From an uncultured Anaerolineae bacterium (GTDB lineage: Bacteria; Chloroflexota; Anaerolineae; Anaerolineales; Villigracilaceae): a stretch of 9,436 nucleotides of DNA. The notes beneath the pieces were generated by a model. It saw nothing but the letters and a program-made list of their open reading frames with translations. It was not told the DNA's origin and did no database searches. This document shows positions 1 through 7,626 of this stretch, piece after piece. Position 1 is the first letter of the stretch, and each line of letters begins with the position of its first letter. A program made the translations under genes and the position numbers. The DNA is taken from assembly GCA_903854805.1 (NCBI GenBank), contig CAINXK010000166.1, forward strand, positions 1 to 9,436. Reading direction: 5' to 3'.

Positions 1-5
1 CCCCC

Positions 6-1142
6 ATGTTTGAATATAACCTACTCGCAAAAGAAGGCCGCGCTCGCGCCGGCGTTTTCCATACTCCGCATGGCGAACTTCAAACGCCAGTCTTTGCGCC
101 GGTCGGGACACAGGCCACTGTTAAGACACTTACCCCAGAGCATCTCAAGGAATTGGGAGCATCATTGGTGCTTTCCAATACCTACCACTTATATTTGCGC
201 CCTGGCGATGAACTGGTGGCTGAGATGGGAGGATTGCATAAATTTATGCAGTGGCCCAACCCAATGCTAACCGATTCTGGCGGCTTCCAAGTCTTTTCGC
301 TGGCATTAACTCGTAAAATCGATGATGACGGTGTCACTTTTAAAAGCCATATCGACGGATCGACGCATCGCTTCACACCCGAAAAATCCATCGCAATTCA
401 AGAAAACCTGGGTGCCGACATCATTATGGCGTTTGATGAATGTTCCGATCCTAACGACAAGGCTTACAGCCGGAAAGCCATGGAAAGAACCCACCGTTGG
501 GCAGAACGCTCTTTAAAAGCACATTTACGTACTGATCAGGCCTTGTTTGGGATTGTGCAGGGCGGTGTTGACCCAGACCTGCGCGCAATTTCAGCTGAGT
601 TTATTGCATCCATGCCATTTCCGGGCATCGCAATTGGCGGGTTATCGGTTGGGGAGACCAAGGATGAGATGCATCGGACACTGGATGTGGTCACTCCGCT
701 CTTACCTGAAGATAAACCACGCTATTTGATGGGGGTTGGGACACCAGAAGACCTGATCAACGGGATCGCGCGCGGTGTGGATATTTTCGATTGCGTACTG
801 CCAACACGGTTGGCGCGCCATCACGCGGCTTTTTCTTCGACAGGGCGACTGAACTTGGTGAATGCCAGCTTTAAGAAAGATCCCCGTCCGATCGATGAAT
901 CCTGCAATTGTTATACCTGCCGGACGTTCACGCGTGCTTATATCCGCCATTTGATCACAGCGAAAGAATTGCTGGCAGGAAGCTTGATCTCCATCCACAA
1001 CCTACATGCCCTGATCCAGCTTGTTAAAGAAATTCGGGGCTATATTTTAGACGGTTCGTTCGAGAGCAAAATACCATCGTTACTGGCTCAATGGGATAAT
1101 AATGCCCAGCGCCGGGCAGCCAACGTCGCAATACAAAAATAA
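6..1142 (+). CDS. tgt: tRNA-guanine(34) transglycosylase (preQ1-type TGT)
   Basis: This enzyme swaps guanine 34 in the anticodon of GUN tRNAs (Asp, Asn, His, Tyr) for preQ1, an early step toward queuosine, in the cytoplasm. The 378 residues match the usual bacterial length and the N-terminus aligns from the first residues, so ATG 6 fits, although only five upstream bases are present and no ribosome site can be judged. Seen: TDSGGFQ with the general acid/base Asp90, FDEC with Asp144, QGG at 185-187, nucleophile Asp262 in FDCVLPTR, and a zinc site Cys300, Cys302, Cys305 and His331 with the family's CxCx2Cx25H spacing. Cys146 and Val215 occupy the positions that in the Zymomonas enzyme (Cys158, Val233) mark preQ1 use; eukaryotic queuine enzymes differ there. 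The usual RNG after PTRxA is RHH here, a mild variation. It is first of five closely spaced genes; uppP begins 21 bases on. Confidence 0.97.
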   Translation: MFEYNLLAKEGRARAGVFHTPHGELQTPVFAPVGTQATVKTLTPEHLKELGASLVLSNTYHLYLRPGDELVAEMGGLHKFMQWPNPMLTDSGGFQVFSLALTRKIDDDGVTFKSHIDGSTHRFTPEKSIAIQENLGADIIMAFDECSDPNDKAYSRKAMERTHRWAERSLKAHLRTDQALFGIVQGGVDPDLRAISAEFIASMPFPGIAIGGLSVGETKDEMHRTLDVVTPLLPEDKPRYLMGVGTPEDLINGIARGVDIFDCVLPTRLARHHAAFSSTGRLNLVNASFKKDPRPIDESCNCYTCRTFTRAYIRHLITAKELLAGSLISIHNLHALIQLVKEIRGYILDGSFESKIPSLLAQWDNNAQRRAANVAIQK

Positions 1143-1163
1143 GAACTTGGGAGAAATAATCAT

Positions 1164-1991
1164 TTGAACACATTTCAGGCATTTTTACTTGGCATCCTGC
1201 AAGGTTTGACGGAATTTATCCCAGTTTCGTCCACCGCGCACCTTTTGATCGCGCAACATTTTCTGGGCATTCCGGCTGATAATGCAGCTTTTGCTTTTAG
1301 CGTATTGGTTCAGCTAGGAACCATCCTCTCACTGGTGGTTTATTTCTGGAAAGACCTGCTGGCGATCCTGGTGGATACCGTCACAAACCTGGCAGGGGTG
1401 GCTAATTTCAATGGACTACCCGATAACGCGAAAATGGGTTGGTATATCATCATCGCGACCATACCGGCACTGATAGCCGGCGTCCTGCTCAAAAAATATG
1501 TCGAAGCCTTATTTGGAATGCCACTTACCGAAGCAGCCATCCGTTTATTTGCTGCAGCGATCTTATTAACATTGGCTGAATACCTTGGAAAACAGACCCG
1601 CAAACTCAACTCAATGACCTGGCTGGATGCGCTTTTTATTGGCATCATGCAGGTGATCGCGGTATTTCCGGGCGCATCACGCAGTGGAACAACCATCAGT
1701 GGTGGCATGTTCAGAGGCTTTGACCGCCCGGCAGCTGCACGATTTGCTTTTCTGATGTCAGTTCCCGTAATGGTGGCAGCCGGGGCTTATGAAGCGCTCG
1801 GATTGCTTAAAATGGACAATCTCAGCCAGTTTCTCCCTTTGGTGACAGTCGGATTCGTGAGCTCTGCCCTCGTCGGCTGGCTGGCAATCAAGTGGCTGCT
1901 GGGATATCTGAATAAGCATTCATTATATATATTTGCTGGCTATTGCGCCGTACTCGGTTCAGCCTGCGTCATTCTTCTAAATATCGGATAA
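1164..1991 (+). CDS. uppP: Undecaprenyl-diphosphatase (UppP/BacA family)
   Basis: This integral membrane phosphatase converts undecaprenyl diphosphate to the monophosphate, recycling the lipid carrier for peptidoglycan and other surface polymers; extra copies are known to confer bacitracin resistance. The 275 residues match the family. Seen: the first signature QGLTEFIPVSSTAHL (13-27) with catalytic-type Glu17 and His26, and the second, FPGASRSGTT (168-177), with Arg173, corresponding to E. coli Glu21, His30 and Arg174. About eight hydrophobic segments span the chain, with a soluble loop near 72-92. The start is a TTG at 1164, preceded by GGGAGA at 1149-1154 with nine bases of spacing; no in-frame ATG gives the conserved N-terminus. 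It follows tgt by 21 bases and is probably cotranscribed. Tgt and UppP share no pathway, so the pairing is likely a housekeeping operon. Confidence 0.97.
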   Translation: MNTFQAFLLGILQGLTEFIPVSSTAHLLIAQHFLGIPADNAAFAFSVLVQLGTILSLVVYFWKDLLAILVDTVTNLAGVANFNGLPDNAKMGWYIIIATIPALIAGVLLKKYVEALFGMPLTEAAIRLFAAAILLTLAEYLGKQTRKLNSMTWLDALFIGIMQVIAVFPGASRSGTTISGGMFRGFDRPAAARFAFLMSVPVMVAAGAYEALGLLKMDNLSQFLPLVTVGFVSSALVGWLAIKWLLGYLNKHSLYIFAGYCAVLGSACVILLNIG

Positions 1992-2012
1992 ATTATTAAT
2001 CAGGCAGGGCTT

Positions 2013-2036
2013 ATGTTGCGTCCATTATTTATTTGA
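2013..2036 (+). promoter_or_regulatory. Possible 7-codon leader ORF coupled to the lipoprotein gene
   Basis: ATG 2013 opens a seven-codon frame (MLRPLFI) whose TGA (2034-2036) overlaps the lipoprotein ATG 2036 as TGATG. AGGCAGGG at 2002-2009 lies just upstream of this small ATG, whereas the ten bases before the lipoprotein ATG (TCCATTATTT and neighbours) hold no ribosome site. Ribosomes loading here and restarting at 2036 would explain translation of the next gene. This is inference from spacing; the short frame could also be chance. Confidence 0.35.
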
Positions 2037-2668
2037 TGAAAAGATTATTGCCCGCACTCCTGCTACTGCTAGCAGCTTGCACACCCACACCGGAGCCGGT
2101 TAGTCCGCCACAAATAATCCGGATTTACGCTACAGCTGCGACTCAATCCTGGTTGGCAGATGCATATGATTGCGCCCAAACCCTGCAATTGACCTTGTCG
2201 AATGTCGATGACCCAACCCAGGCAGAAATCAGCCTGCGCCTGGGTGAACCGGATCAATTATCATCTCCTGCATATCAGATCGGCCAGGATGACTTGCTGA
2301 TCGTGACACATCGCGAGAACCAGATCCAAAACCTGACCCCGACCGAAGCCCAAAAATTGTTTACAAACCCAGAATCGGAAACACTTCAACTATGGGTCTT
2401 CGCTTCCGGGAATGACGTTCAGCAGGCGTTTGCGCGGGAAGTGCTGCACGGACAGGCAGTCACTTCGCTGGCCAGGGTGGCCGTCAGCCCACAACAAATG
2501 TCTGACAGTCTCAATTCTGATAAAAATGCTATTGGCATCCTACCACGACATTGGAAATCCGGAACAGTAAGGGAAGTTTTTACCATTCCAAATCTGCCGG
2601 TATTGGCTCAAGTGAAATCGGACCCGCAGGGTTCGCTTAAGGACTTGCTGGCTTGTCTACAAAAATAA
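2036..2668 (+). CDS. Lipoprotein with PstS-like periplasmic-binding fold
   Basis: This is a predicted lipid-anchored extracytoplasmic protein of 210 residues. Seen: a signal peptide of Lys-Arg followed by a leucine-rich core ending in lipobox LAAC, with lipidated Cys15, then a Pro/Thr linker. The rest resembles type 2 periplasmic-binding proteins of the PstS kind: DDLLIVTHRENQIQNLT (85-101), which fits the 'hinge then LT..E...LF' pattern (LTPTEAQKLFT, 100-110), and NAIGILP (164-170), which fits the family's 'GAIGY' strand. It is shorter than PstS (about 300 residues), so the phosphate-binding loops cannot be assumed and the ligand is unknown. ATG 2036 is chosen over the adjacent TTG 2033 because it gives a standard signal peptide. 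The gene lies 44 bases after uppP and 15 before a small membrane protein, with an MFS permease next; it may be the binding component of that transporter. No pst ATPase or permease genes are nearby. Confidence 0.75.
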   Translation: MKRLLPALLLLLAACTPTPEPVSPPQIIRIYATAATQSWLADAYDCAQTLQLTLSNVDDPTQAEISLRLGEPDQLSSPAYQIGQDDLLIVTHRENQIQNLTPTEAQKLFTNPESETLQLWVFASGNDVQQAFAREVLHGQAVTSLARVAVSPQQMSDSLNSDKNAIGILPRHWKSGTVREVFTIPNLPVLAQVKSDPQGSLKDLLACLQK

Positions 2669-2683
2669 GCAGGGACAATTCTT

Positions 2684-3088
2684 ATGCATTATTCCATTTT
2701 GCTTGACGTTGCCGGGCCCGGTTTGCTATTGGTGGCAGCAGGCGGCATCTTGGGGCTGTGCCTGGCAACAGTAATCATCATTACGATTGAAGGCATAATA
2801 CTGTGGCGGCTGCGTTGGGGCTCCTTCAAACGCGCATTATTGGCTGCGACCTTAATGAATATCGCATCAACAATCCTGGGCTTCGGGCTGGTTTCTTTGA
2901 CAATCCAATGGGGTTTTTTGGGATTATCAATTAACCTGGCGCTGTCTATCCTGCTAGAGGGCATGGTCCTGATGTTGCTCAAGAGCAAAGCCATCCGTGA
3001 AAATTGGATTGCGGCATTGGTGGCAAACTGCACAAGCTATCTGCTGGTGATTTTGCCACTTTACCTGTTTTTTGATCTACTAAAATGA
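2684..3088 (+). CDS. Small 4-helix membrane protein with internal duplication
   Basis: I do not recognise a named family for this 134-residue protein. Hydrophobic stretches at about 12-41, 50-72, 78-99 and 107-130 suggest four membrane helices. The two halves repeat: Glu36-Gly37 and Asn59-x-x-Ser62 recur as Glu92-Gly93 and Asn115-x-x-Ser118, both at an offset of exactly 56 residues without gaps. A buried Glu and Asn in each half could be functional. AGGGA at 2671-2675 sits eight bases before ATG 2684. The stop overlaps the start of the MFS gene (ATGA, 3085-3088), implying translational coupling and perhaps a complex with it. Sandwiched between a binding lipoprotein and a permease, it occupies the place that the small subunit (DctQ/TctB) has in tripartite transporters, but no sequence relation to those was established. 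Confidence 0.8.
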   Translation: MHYSILLDVAGPGLLLVAAGGILGLCLATVIIITIEGIILWRLRWGSFKRALLAATLMNIASTILGFGLVSLTIQWGFLGLSINLALSILLEGMVLMLLKSKAIRENWIAALVANCTSYLLVILPLYLFFDLLK

Positions 3089-4116
3089 CCTATCTCTTGC
3101 CGCTTTTACTCGGGATAGGCCACGGTCTCTCGGATGCTTCCGCCGGGCTGCTGGTTGGATTGATCATAAGGCAGAGAGCACAGGATATGAATGCGCAAAT
3201 CCTGTTATATAACCTGGTGGCGTTTGGACTGCAGCCGTTGGCAGGAATGTTATTTGACAGAATCCGGCAGCCCAAACATGGCGCTGCCGTTGGATTGTTG
3301 ATTACTGTAACAGGTTTATTAATAACGCCACTAAATTTAAACATCGCAATCATGTTAATTGGGATTGGGTCAGCCTGCCTGCATGCTGGCGGTGGCTCAG
3401 TCGCCATTACCAGCACACCTGGAAAGGCTTCTGCCGCGGGCGTGTTTGCCGCTTTTGGAGTAATAGGCCTGACCGTTGGCGGTATGGCATCTATCAATTA
3501 TTCGGATATCGCCGAAAATATCCTGATCCTGCTACTGATTATCCTGGCAACCATCATCTGGGTAGTACCCCATGTTTCCAGTGAGCTAGTGGAACGAACC
3601 AGCAGCCCGATGCCTGTATCTCTTCTCATTATCTTCTTCCTTGTAATCGCAATCGCCCTGCGCTCAACGGTTTGGGTCGGTACGCAAATAAGGGTGGAGC
3701 GCTATACTAGCGCAGCGTTATGGCTAGCCATCGCAGCCGGAACCGGCAAACTGGTTGGGGGTTTTGCAGCAGATCGCTGGGGCTGGAAGCGTTGGGGGCT
3801 TGTGGTGCTGGCCGGGGCTGGGGTGCTGCTGGTGTTTTCAGACTTTTCACTACTAGCGCTGATGGTTGGGGCACTGTTGCTCCAATCAGTGACGCCTCTT
3901 TCGATCGCCGCCGTCGGGCGAAGCTTGCCGAAGTCTCCTGCGTTAGCAGCTTCACTGGCATTGGGGACCGCGATAATTGCTGGCGGACTGCCATTTTTCT
4001 TTTTGAAAAGCGGTTGGTTTGAGCCGGCCATATTAGCAATCACATTGTTGATTTCCACGTTACTGTACTGGTACGTTCTAAAAAAACCTGGTCTGGAACA
4101 CTCTACACAGCGTTAA
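3085..4116 (+). CDS. Compact MFS permease, fosmidomycin-resistance (Fsr)-like
   Basis: This is a predicted secondary transporter of 343 residues in the inner membrane, short for the major facilitator superfamily (usually 390-420), with about 11-12 hydrophobic segments. Seen: GHGLSD (12-17) in helix 1, like the Fsr 'aHxxxD' start; the MFS loop motif twice, GMLFDRIRQP (54-63) between helices 2 and 3 and GGFAADRWGWKR (225-236) in the second half; and CLHAGGGSVA (99-108) followed by a glycine-rich helix, similar to the Fsr 'FHPEG' region. Short loops and a short central linker (about 165-178) explain the small size. The ATG overlaps the stop of the preceding gene by four bases. The substrate is unknown, and 'fosmidomycin resistance' should not be transferred as a function. 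Context suggests it works with the upstream lipoprotein and 4-helix protein. No clear terminator follows. Confidence 0.82.
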   Translation: MTYLLPLLLGIGHGLSDASAGLLVGLIIRQRAQDMNAQILLYNLVAFGLQPLAGMLFDRIRQPKHGAAVGLLITVTGLLITPLNLNIAIMLIGIGSACLHAGGGSVAITSTPGKASAAGVFAAFGVIGLTVGGMASINYSDIAENILILLLIILATIIWVVPHVSSELVERTSSPMPVSLLIIFFLVIAIALRSTVWVGTQIRVERYTSAALWLAIAAGTGKLVGGFAADRWGWKRWGLVVLAGAGVLLVFSDFSLLALMVGALLLQSVTPLSIAAVGRSLPKSPALAASLALGTAIIAGGLPFFFLKSGWFEPAILAITLLISTLLYWYVLKKPGLEHSTQR

Positions 4117-4489
4117 ACTGACTGATGTGAGCCGTAGCGCCCCCTGAAATACAAATCCATTCTGAAAAAATAGTTTTCCCTTTACATCAATGAAGGAATA
4201 GGAATACACTTCTGATACTCGCAAAAAATTCATGCGAAACATACGGTTGTTGATTACTCCGATCTGGCAATATTCGGGTAGGTATTGAACTTTATCCATT
4301 GTTCAAAAACATTAATTCTTACCTGCTCACACAATTACAAGTAGCGTTTCTTCTCAAAAATAAACCAACTGACATTCTTACATAAGTTTCCACCCAAGAT
4401 CTGCCACATCGAAAACAATATTCAAAGCTGCTGACCTGAAAAGCAAAAATTCAAATAAGGTTTATCACCTGATCCCAAAGGATGGCAAC
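4117..4489. other. 373-base intergenic region, no gene supported
   Basis: This AT-rich gap lies between the MFS and acyl-CoA synthetase genes. No frame shows a recognisable protein; the 73-codon frame on the - strand (4078-4299) looks like nothing known and runs into the MFS gene. There is no hairpin with a T-run to end the upstream operon. A weak promoter candidate is TTTACA at 4181-4186 with TACACT at 4205-4210 (18-base spacer). An inverted repeat is listed separately. AAAGGA at 4477-4482 is the ribosome site for the synthetase. Confidence 0.6.
4285..4306. promoter_or_regulatory. Perfect inverted repeat TTGAAC-N10-GTTCAA, possible operator
   Basis: Two six-base arms, TTGAAC (4285-4290) and GTTCAA (4301-4306), are exact reverse complements separated by ten bases. 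The arm spacing is compatible with a dimeric regulator, and the first arm resembles a -35 box, although no good -10 follows at 16-18 bases. It lies about 180 bases before the acyl-CoA synthetase start. A six-base dyad can occur by chance, so confidence is low. Confidence 0.3.
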
Positions 4490-6514
4490 ATGAGTGATTC
4501 ATTTGATTTCGGCGGAGAAATTATCTGGCGTCCAACGCAAGAGACTGTTGAACAAGCCAATTTGACGACATTTATGCGCCAGCATGGCATCCAGAATTTT
4601 GATGAGCTGATGGATCGATCCATCTCGGATGTGGCCTGGTTTACAGATTCCATTCTTAAATATTTAAAAATCCAGTTTTACGAACCTTATTCCCAGATCG
4701 TAGACCTGGAAAATGGAGTGCAGTTCCCCAGGTGGTGTCTGGATGGAAAGATGAATATTGTCCACAACCTTCTGGATAAATATGCGCATCCAGAAGCCAC
4801 GCACACCAATTCAACCAAGCAAGAATTCAACGACAGCATGAACCCGGCCCTTAGACCTGCGTTAAGCTGGGAAGGCGAAGAAGGCAGTACGCGCAGCCTG
4901 ACGTACCAGGAGCTATACGAGCAAACCAATCAAGCCGCCAACGCTCTGCGCTCTCTTGGCCTGGGAAAAGGTGACGCGATTGGTCTGTTTATGCCCATGA
5001 CCCCCGAGATCGTAATAGCCTTGCTTGCAATTGCCAAAATCGGTGGGATCATTTTGCCACTCTTCAGCGGATACGGCGCAGGCGCCATCATCAGCCGCCT
5101 GGGTGATGCAAATGCCAAAGCGTTATTCACTGCCGATGGATCGTTCCGAAATGGTAAAACAAATGGGATGAAAGCTATTGCGGACGAAGCTGCTTCTCAG
5201 CTGCCCACGCTAGAGCATATGATCGTTTTGAGACGAACCGGCCAAAGTGTGCAGATGGTGCCAGGACGGGACCACTGGTGGAGCGAATTAGTAGACTCTC
5301 AACCTGCACAGGCCGAAACAGAAATAACATCAGCGGAAGATGTGCTCATGCTGATCTACACATCTGGAACAACCGGGAAGCCAAAAGGCGCAGTCCACAC
5401 CCATTGCGGCTTTCCGGTAAAGGCAGCGCAAGATATGGCCTTTGGCACGGATGTGCACAGCGGAGACGTGTTTTATTGGATGACAGATATGGGCTGGATG
5501 ATGGGCCCATGGTTGGTATTTGGAACACTGGCCCTGGGCGCGACCATGTTCATTTATGACGGTGCACCCGATTTTCCAGCTCCAGACCGGTTGTGGGCGC
5601 TGGTTGAAAGCCATAAGATCACTCAGTTAGGCGTTTCACCCACCCTGATCCGCACCTTGATCCCACATGGCGAGCAAATGTTCCAGAAACATGATCTGTC
5701 GTCTTTAAAGTGCTTTGCCTCAACTGGCGAACCCTGGAACCCTGATCCCTGGTTGTGGTTGTTTCTAAAAGTTGGCGGTGGCACGCGACCCATCATCAAC
5801 TACTCAGGTGGAACAGAAATTTCAGGTGGCATTGTGATGGGTAACCCGCTCCTACCACTCAAACCATGTTCTTTTTCATCAGCCTGCCCTGGGATGGCGG
5901 CTGATGTAGTGGACGAAAATGGTCAATCAGTCCGAAACAGAGTCGGCGAGTTGGTTATCCGGGCTCCCTGGATTGGGATGACACGTGGTTTTTGGAAAGA
6001 TCCACAGCGCTATTTGGAGACATACTGGTCAAGGTGGGAAAACGTATGGGTTCATGGCGATTTTGCGGCGATTGATGCGGATGGGCTCTGGTATATTCTG
6101 GGGCGTTCTGACGATACGCTGAAAATCGCTGGGAAACGTCTCGGTCCCGCAGAAGTGGAGTCAATACTTGTACATCATCCGGATGTGATTGAATCAGCCG
6201 CAATTGGTGTGCCGGATGAAATTAAAGGAATGGCGCTGGTGGCATTTTGCGTATTAAAATCTACATCAGGCACCACAGAGGAAATTAACCACCGCAGAGA
6301 ACAGATCCGCACGGAGTTGAAAGAAATGATCATTGCAGATATGGGCAAGCCGCTAGCTCCAAAAGCAATTTTATTCGTGAGCGACCTGCCAAAAACAAGA
6401 AATGCGAAGGTAATGCGACGTATAATTCGCTCTGCCTATCTCAGGCTGGAACCAGGTGACATCAGTTCACTGGTCAACCCAGACGCTGTTGAAGAAATCA
6501 AACGAGCCAGATAG
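4490..6514 (+). CDS. Acyl-CoA synthetase, AMP-forming (acetoacetyl-CoA synthetase-like)
   Basis: This enzyme activates a carboxylic acid with ATP to an acyl-AMP, then a CoA thioester. At 674 residues it has the Acs/AacS layout: an N-terminal ACAS_N-like segment (about 12-72), the adenylation core, and a mobile C-terminal domain (from about 540). Seen: P-loop YTSGTTGKPKG (290-300), GWMMGPW (335-341), HGD with Asp524, hinge motif GRSDDTLKIAGKR (538-550), and LPKTRNAKVMRR with catalytic Lys640 (acetyl-CoA synthetase has TRSGK). The acetate-restricting WWQTE motif is replaced by SGGTE (439-443), so the pocket tryptophan (Trp414 of Salmonella Acs) is Gly440 and a larger acyl group is expected. The GWxMGPxLxFG, STGEP and GGTE stretches recall the plant AAE17/AAE18 group, from memory. 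AAAGGA at 4477-4482 precedes ATG 4490 by seven bases. The exact substrate is unknown. Lys640 could be a regulatory acetylation site, as in Acs. Confidence 0.9.
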   Translation: MSDSFDFGGEIIWRPTQETVEQANLTTFMRQHGIQNFDELMDRSISDVAWFTDSILKYLKIQFYEPYSQIVDLENGVQFPRWCLDGKMNIVHNLLDKYAHPEATHTNSTKQEFNDSMNPALRPALSWEGEEGSTRSLTYQELYEQTNQAANALRSLGLGKGDAIGLFMPMTPEIVIALLAIAKIGGIILPLFSGYGAGAIISRLGDANAKALFTADGSFRNGKTNGMKAIADEAASQLPTLEHMIVLRRTGQSVQMVPGRDHWWSELVDSQPAQAETEITSAEDVLMLIYTSGTTGKPKGAVHTHCGFPVKAAQDMAFGTDVHSGDVFYWMTDMGWMMGPWLVFGTLALGATMFIYDGAPDFPAPDRLWALVESHKITQLGVSPTLIRTLIPHGEQMFQKHDLSSLKCFASTGEPWNPDPWLWLFLKVGGGTRPIINYSGGTEISGGIVMGNPLLPLKPCSFSSACPGMAADVVDENGQSVRNRVGELVIRAPWIGMTRGFWKDPQRYLETYWSRWENVWVHGDFAAIDADGLWYILGRSDDTLKIAGKRLGPAEVESILVHHPDVIESAAIGVPDEIKGMALVAFCVLKSTSGTTEEINHRREQIRTELKEMIIADMGKPLAPKAILFVSDLPKTRNAKVMRRIIRSAYLRLEPGDISSLVNPDAVEEIKRAR

Positions 6515-6538
6515 CCGGGTCACGCCCGGCTCCCGGCT
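6513..6538 (+). other. GC-rich hairpin with duplicated right arm after the synthetase gene
   Basis: AGCCGGG (6513-6519, including part of the TAG stop) pairs perfectly with CCCGGCT at 6525-6531 across a five-base loop, and an identical CCCGGCT follows at once (6532-6538), allowing two alternative stems. No T-run follows on either strand, so it is not a standard intrinsic terminator. It may slow polymerase, protect an mRNA 3' end, or tune expression of the aldolase gene 40 bases downstream. Confidence 0.5.
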
Positions 6539-6578
6539 TGAAAAGTGATTCTAGCTGGTCAAAAAAACAGGAGCTGCA

Positions 6579-7616
6579 ATGGAATATATAGATTTACGTT
6601 CAGATACGGTTACCAAACCCACGCCCGAAATGCGGGAGGCGATGGCAAAAGCTGCTGTCGGGGATGATGTGTATGGTGACGACCCCACGATCAACCAGTT
6701 ACAAGAGCTGGCAGCAGCAAAATTAGGCAAGGAAGCCGGGCTTTTCGTACCATCCGGGACGATGGGCAACCTGGCAGCCATATTGGCGCATTGCAGCCGA
6801 GGCGACGAGGTCATCATGGGTCAACGTGCTCACACTTTCTTACACGAAGGCGGCGGCATTTCGACCCTGGGTGGGGTGCATTCCTGTCAAATAAAAGAAC
6901 AACCGAATGGCTCACTTTCCCTGGAAGATCTAGAAGCAGCCATCCGCCCAGATGATGACCACGAACCAGTAACAAGACTGATCGAAATCGAAAATACACA
7001 TAATGCGTGCGGCGGTGTTTTCCAATCGTCAGAATACGTTCAACGCCTGGCAGATTTTGCCCATGAGCGTGGGATTATCGTTCATATGGACGGGGCGCGC
7101 ATATTTAACGCGGCTGTTGCGCAAGGATTGGAAGCCAAACAGTTAACCAGCCCGGTGGATTCGGTCACATTTTGCCTGAGCAAAGGATTGGGCGCGCCGG
7201 TAGGTTCTGTACTATGCGGAAGCACTGATTTTATAAAAAAAGCCCGCAGAATGCGTAAACACCTGGGCGGCGGTATGCGCCAGGCCGGTATTATTGCAGC
7301 TGCCGGGATTATTGCCCTGGAAAGCATGGTAGACCGGTTGATCGATGATCACATCCGGGCTCGCCATATGGCCGAAGGCTTGAGCGAAATCTCCGGGATC
7401 ATCATCAAAGCAGGTGCACCCGCCACAAACATGCTTTATTTTGATCTGGCTGACACGGTCAAGTTGAGCACCCTGCAAATTGAAAAAAAGTTGGAGGAAC
7501 ACGGCGTGCTGGCACATGCGAGCGGACCGCGGACGTTCCGGCTGGTAACACATCTATGGATCGACGATCACGGTGTCGATGCGACAGTGGCAGCCTTCCG
7601 CGAAATCTTACAATAA
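6579..7616 (+). CDS. ltaE: Low-specificity L-threonine aldolase
   Basis: This PLP-dependent cytoplasmic enzyme splits L-threonine or L-allo-threonine into glycine and acetaldehyde, a route for threonine breakdown or glycine supply. The 345 residues are close to E. coli LtaE (333). Seen: the N-terminal LRSDTVT (6-12) with its active-site Ser, [11 protein letters not shown] (27-37), PSGTMGN (58-64), His85 in [11 protein letters not shown] (stacks on the cofactor ring in homologues), HMDGAR (169-174) with PLP-pyridine Asp171, the Schiff-base Lys202 in [24 protein letters not shown] (225-237), and Arg321 in FRLVTHLWI, the expected carboxylate-binding arginine. CAGGAG at 6568-6573 lies five bases before ATG 6579. 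The gene follows the acyl-CoA synthetase by 64 bases, separated by a hairpin, and ends in a strong terminator, so cotranscription is likely but not certain. Confidence 0.96.
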   Translation: MEYIDLRSDTVTKPTPEMREAMAKAAVGDDVYGDDPTINQLQELAAAKLGKEAGLFVPSGTMGNLAAILAHCSRGDEVIMGQRAHTFLHEGGGISTLGGVHSCQIKEQPNGSLSLEDLEAAIRPDDDHEPVTRLIEIENTHNACGGVFQSSEYVQRLADFAHERGIIVHMDGARIFNAAVAQGLEAKQLTSPVDSVTFCLSKGLGAPVGSVLCGSTDFIKKARRMRKHLGGGMRQAGIIAAAGIIALESMVDRLIDDHIRARHMAEGLSEISGIIIKAGAPATNMLYFDLADTVKLSTLQIEKKLEEHGVLAHASGPRTFRLVTHLWIDDHGVDATVAAFREILQ

Positions 7617-7626
7617 AGAATGAAGT

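Noticed and set aside
2036..2668. Calling the lipoprotein PstS of a phosphate ABC transporter
   Set aside because: It is about 90 residues shorter than PstS, and no pstC, pstA, pstB or phoU gene is adjacent.
3702..4058. Long open frames of about 100-118 codons on both strands inside the MFS gene
   Set aside because: Low-complexity Ala/Ser/Pro or Arg/Gly compositions typical of shadow frames of a hydrophobic gene, which itself has clear MFS motifs.
3085..4116. Calling the MFS protein a fosmidomycin resistance determinant
   Set aside because: Only fold-level and motif-level likeness; substrate cannot be inferred and context points elsewhere.
4161..4180. GAAAA-AATAG-TTTTC as terminator of the MFS operon
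   Set aside because: A five-base A/T-rich stem without a stable GC core or a following T-run is too weak.
4078..4299. 73-codon open frame on the - strand between the MFS and synthetase genes
   Set aside because: No known motif, no ribosome site recognised, and it overlaps the 3' end of the MFS gene antisense.
4482..4493. Three-codon ATG GCA ACA TGA frame overlapping the synthetase start
   Set aside because: Its ATG lies within the ribosome site AAAGGA itself, so it cannot be initiated from it; chance is enough.
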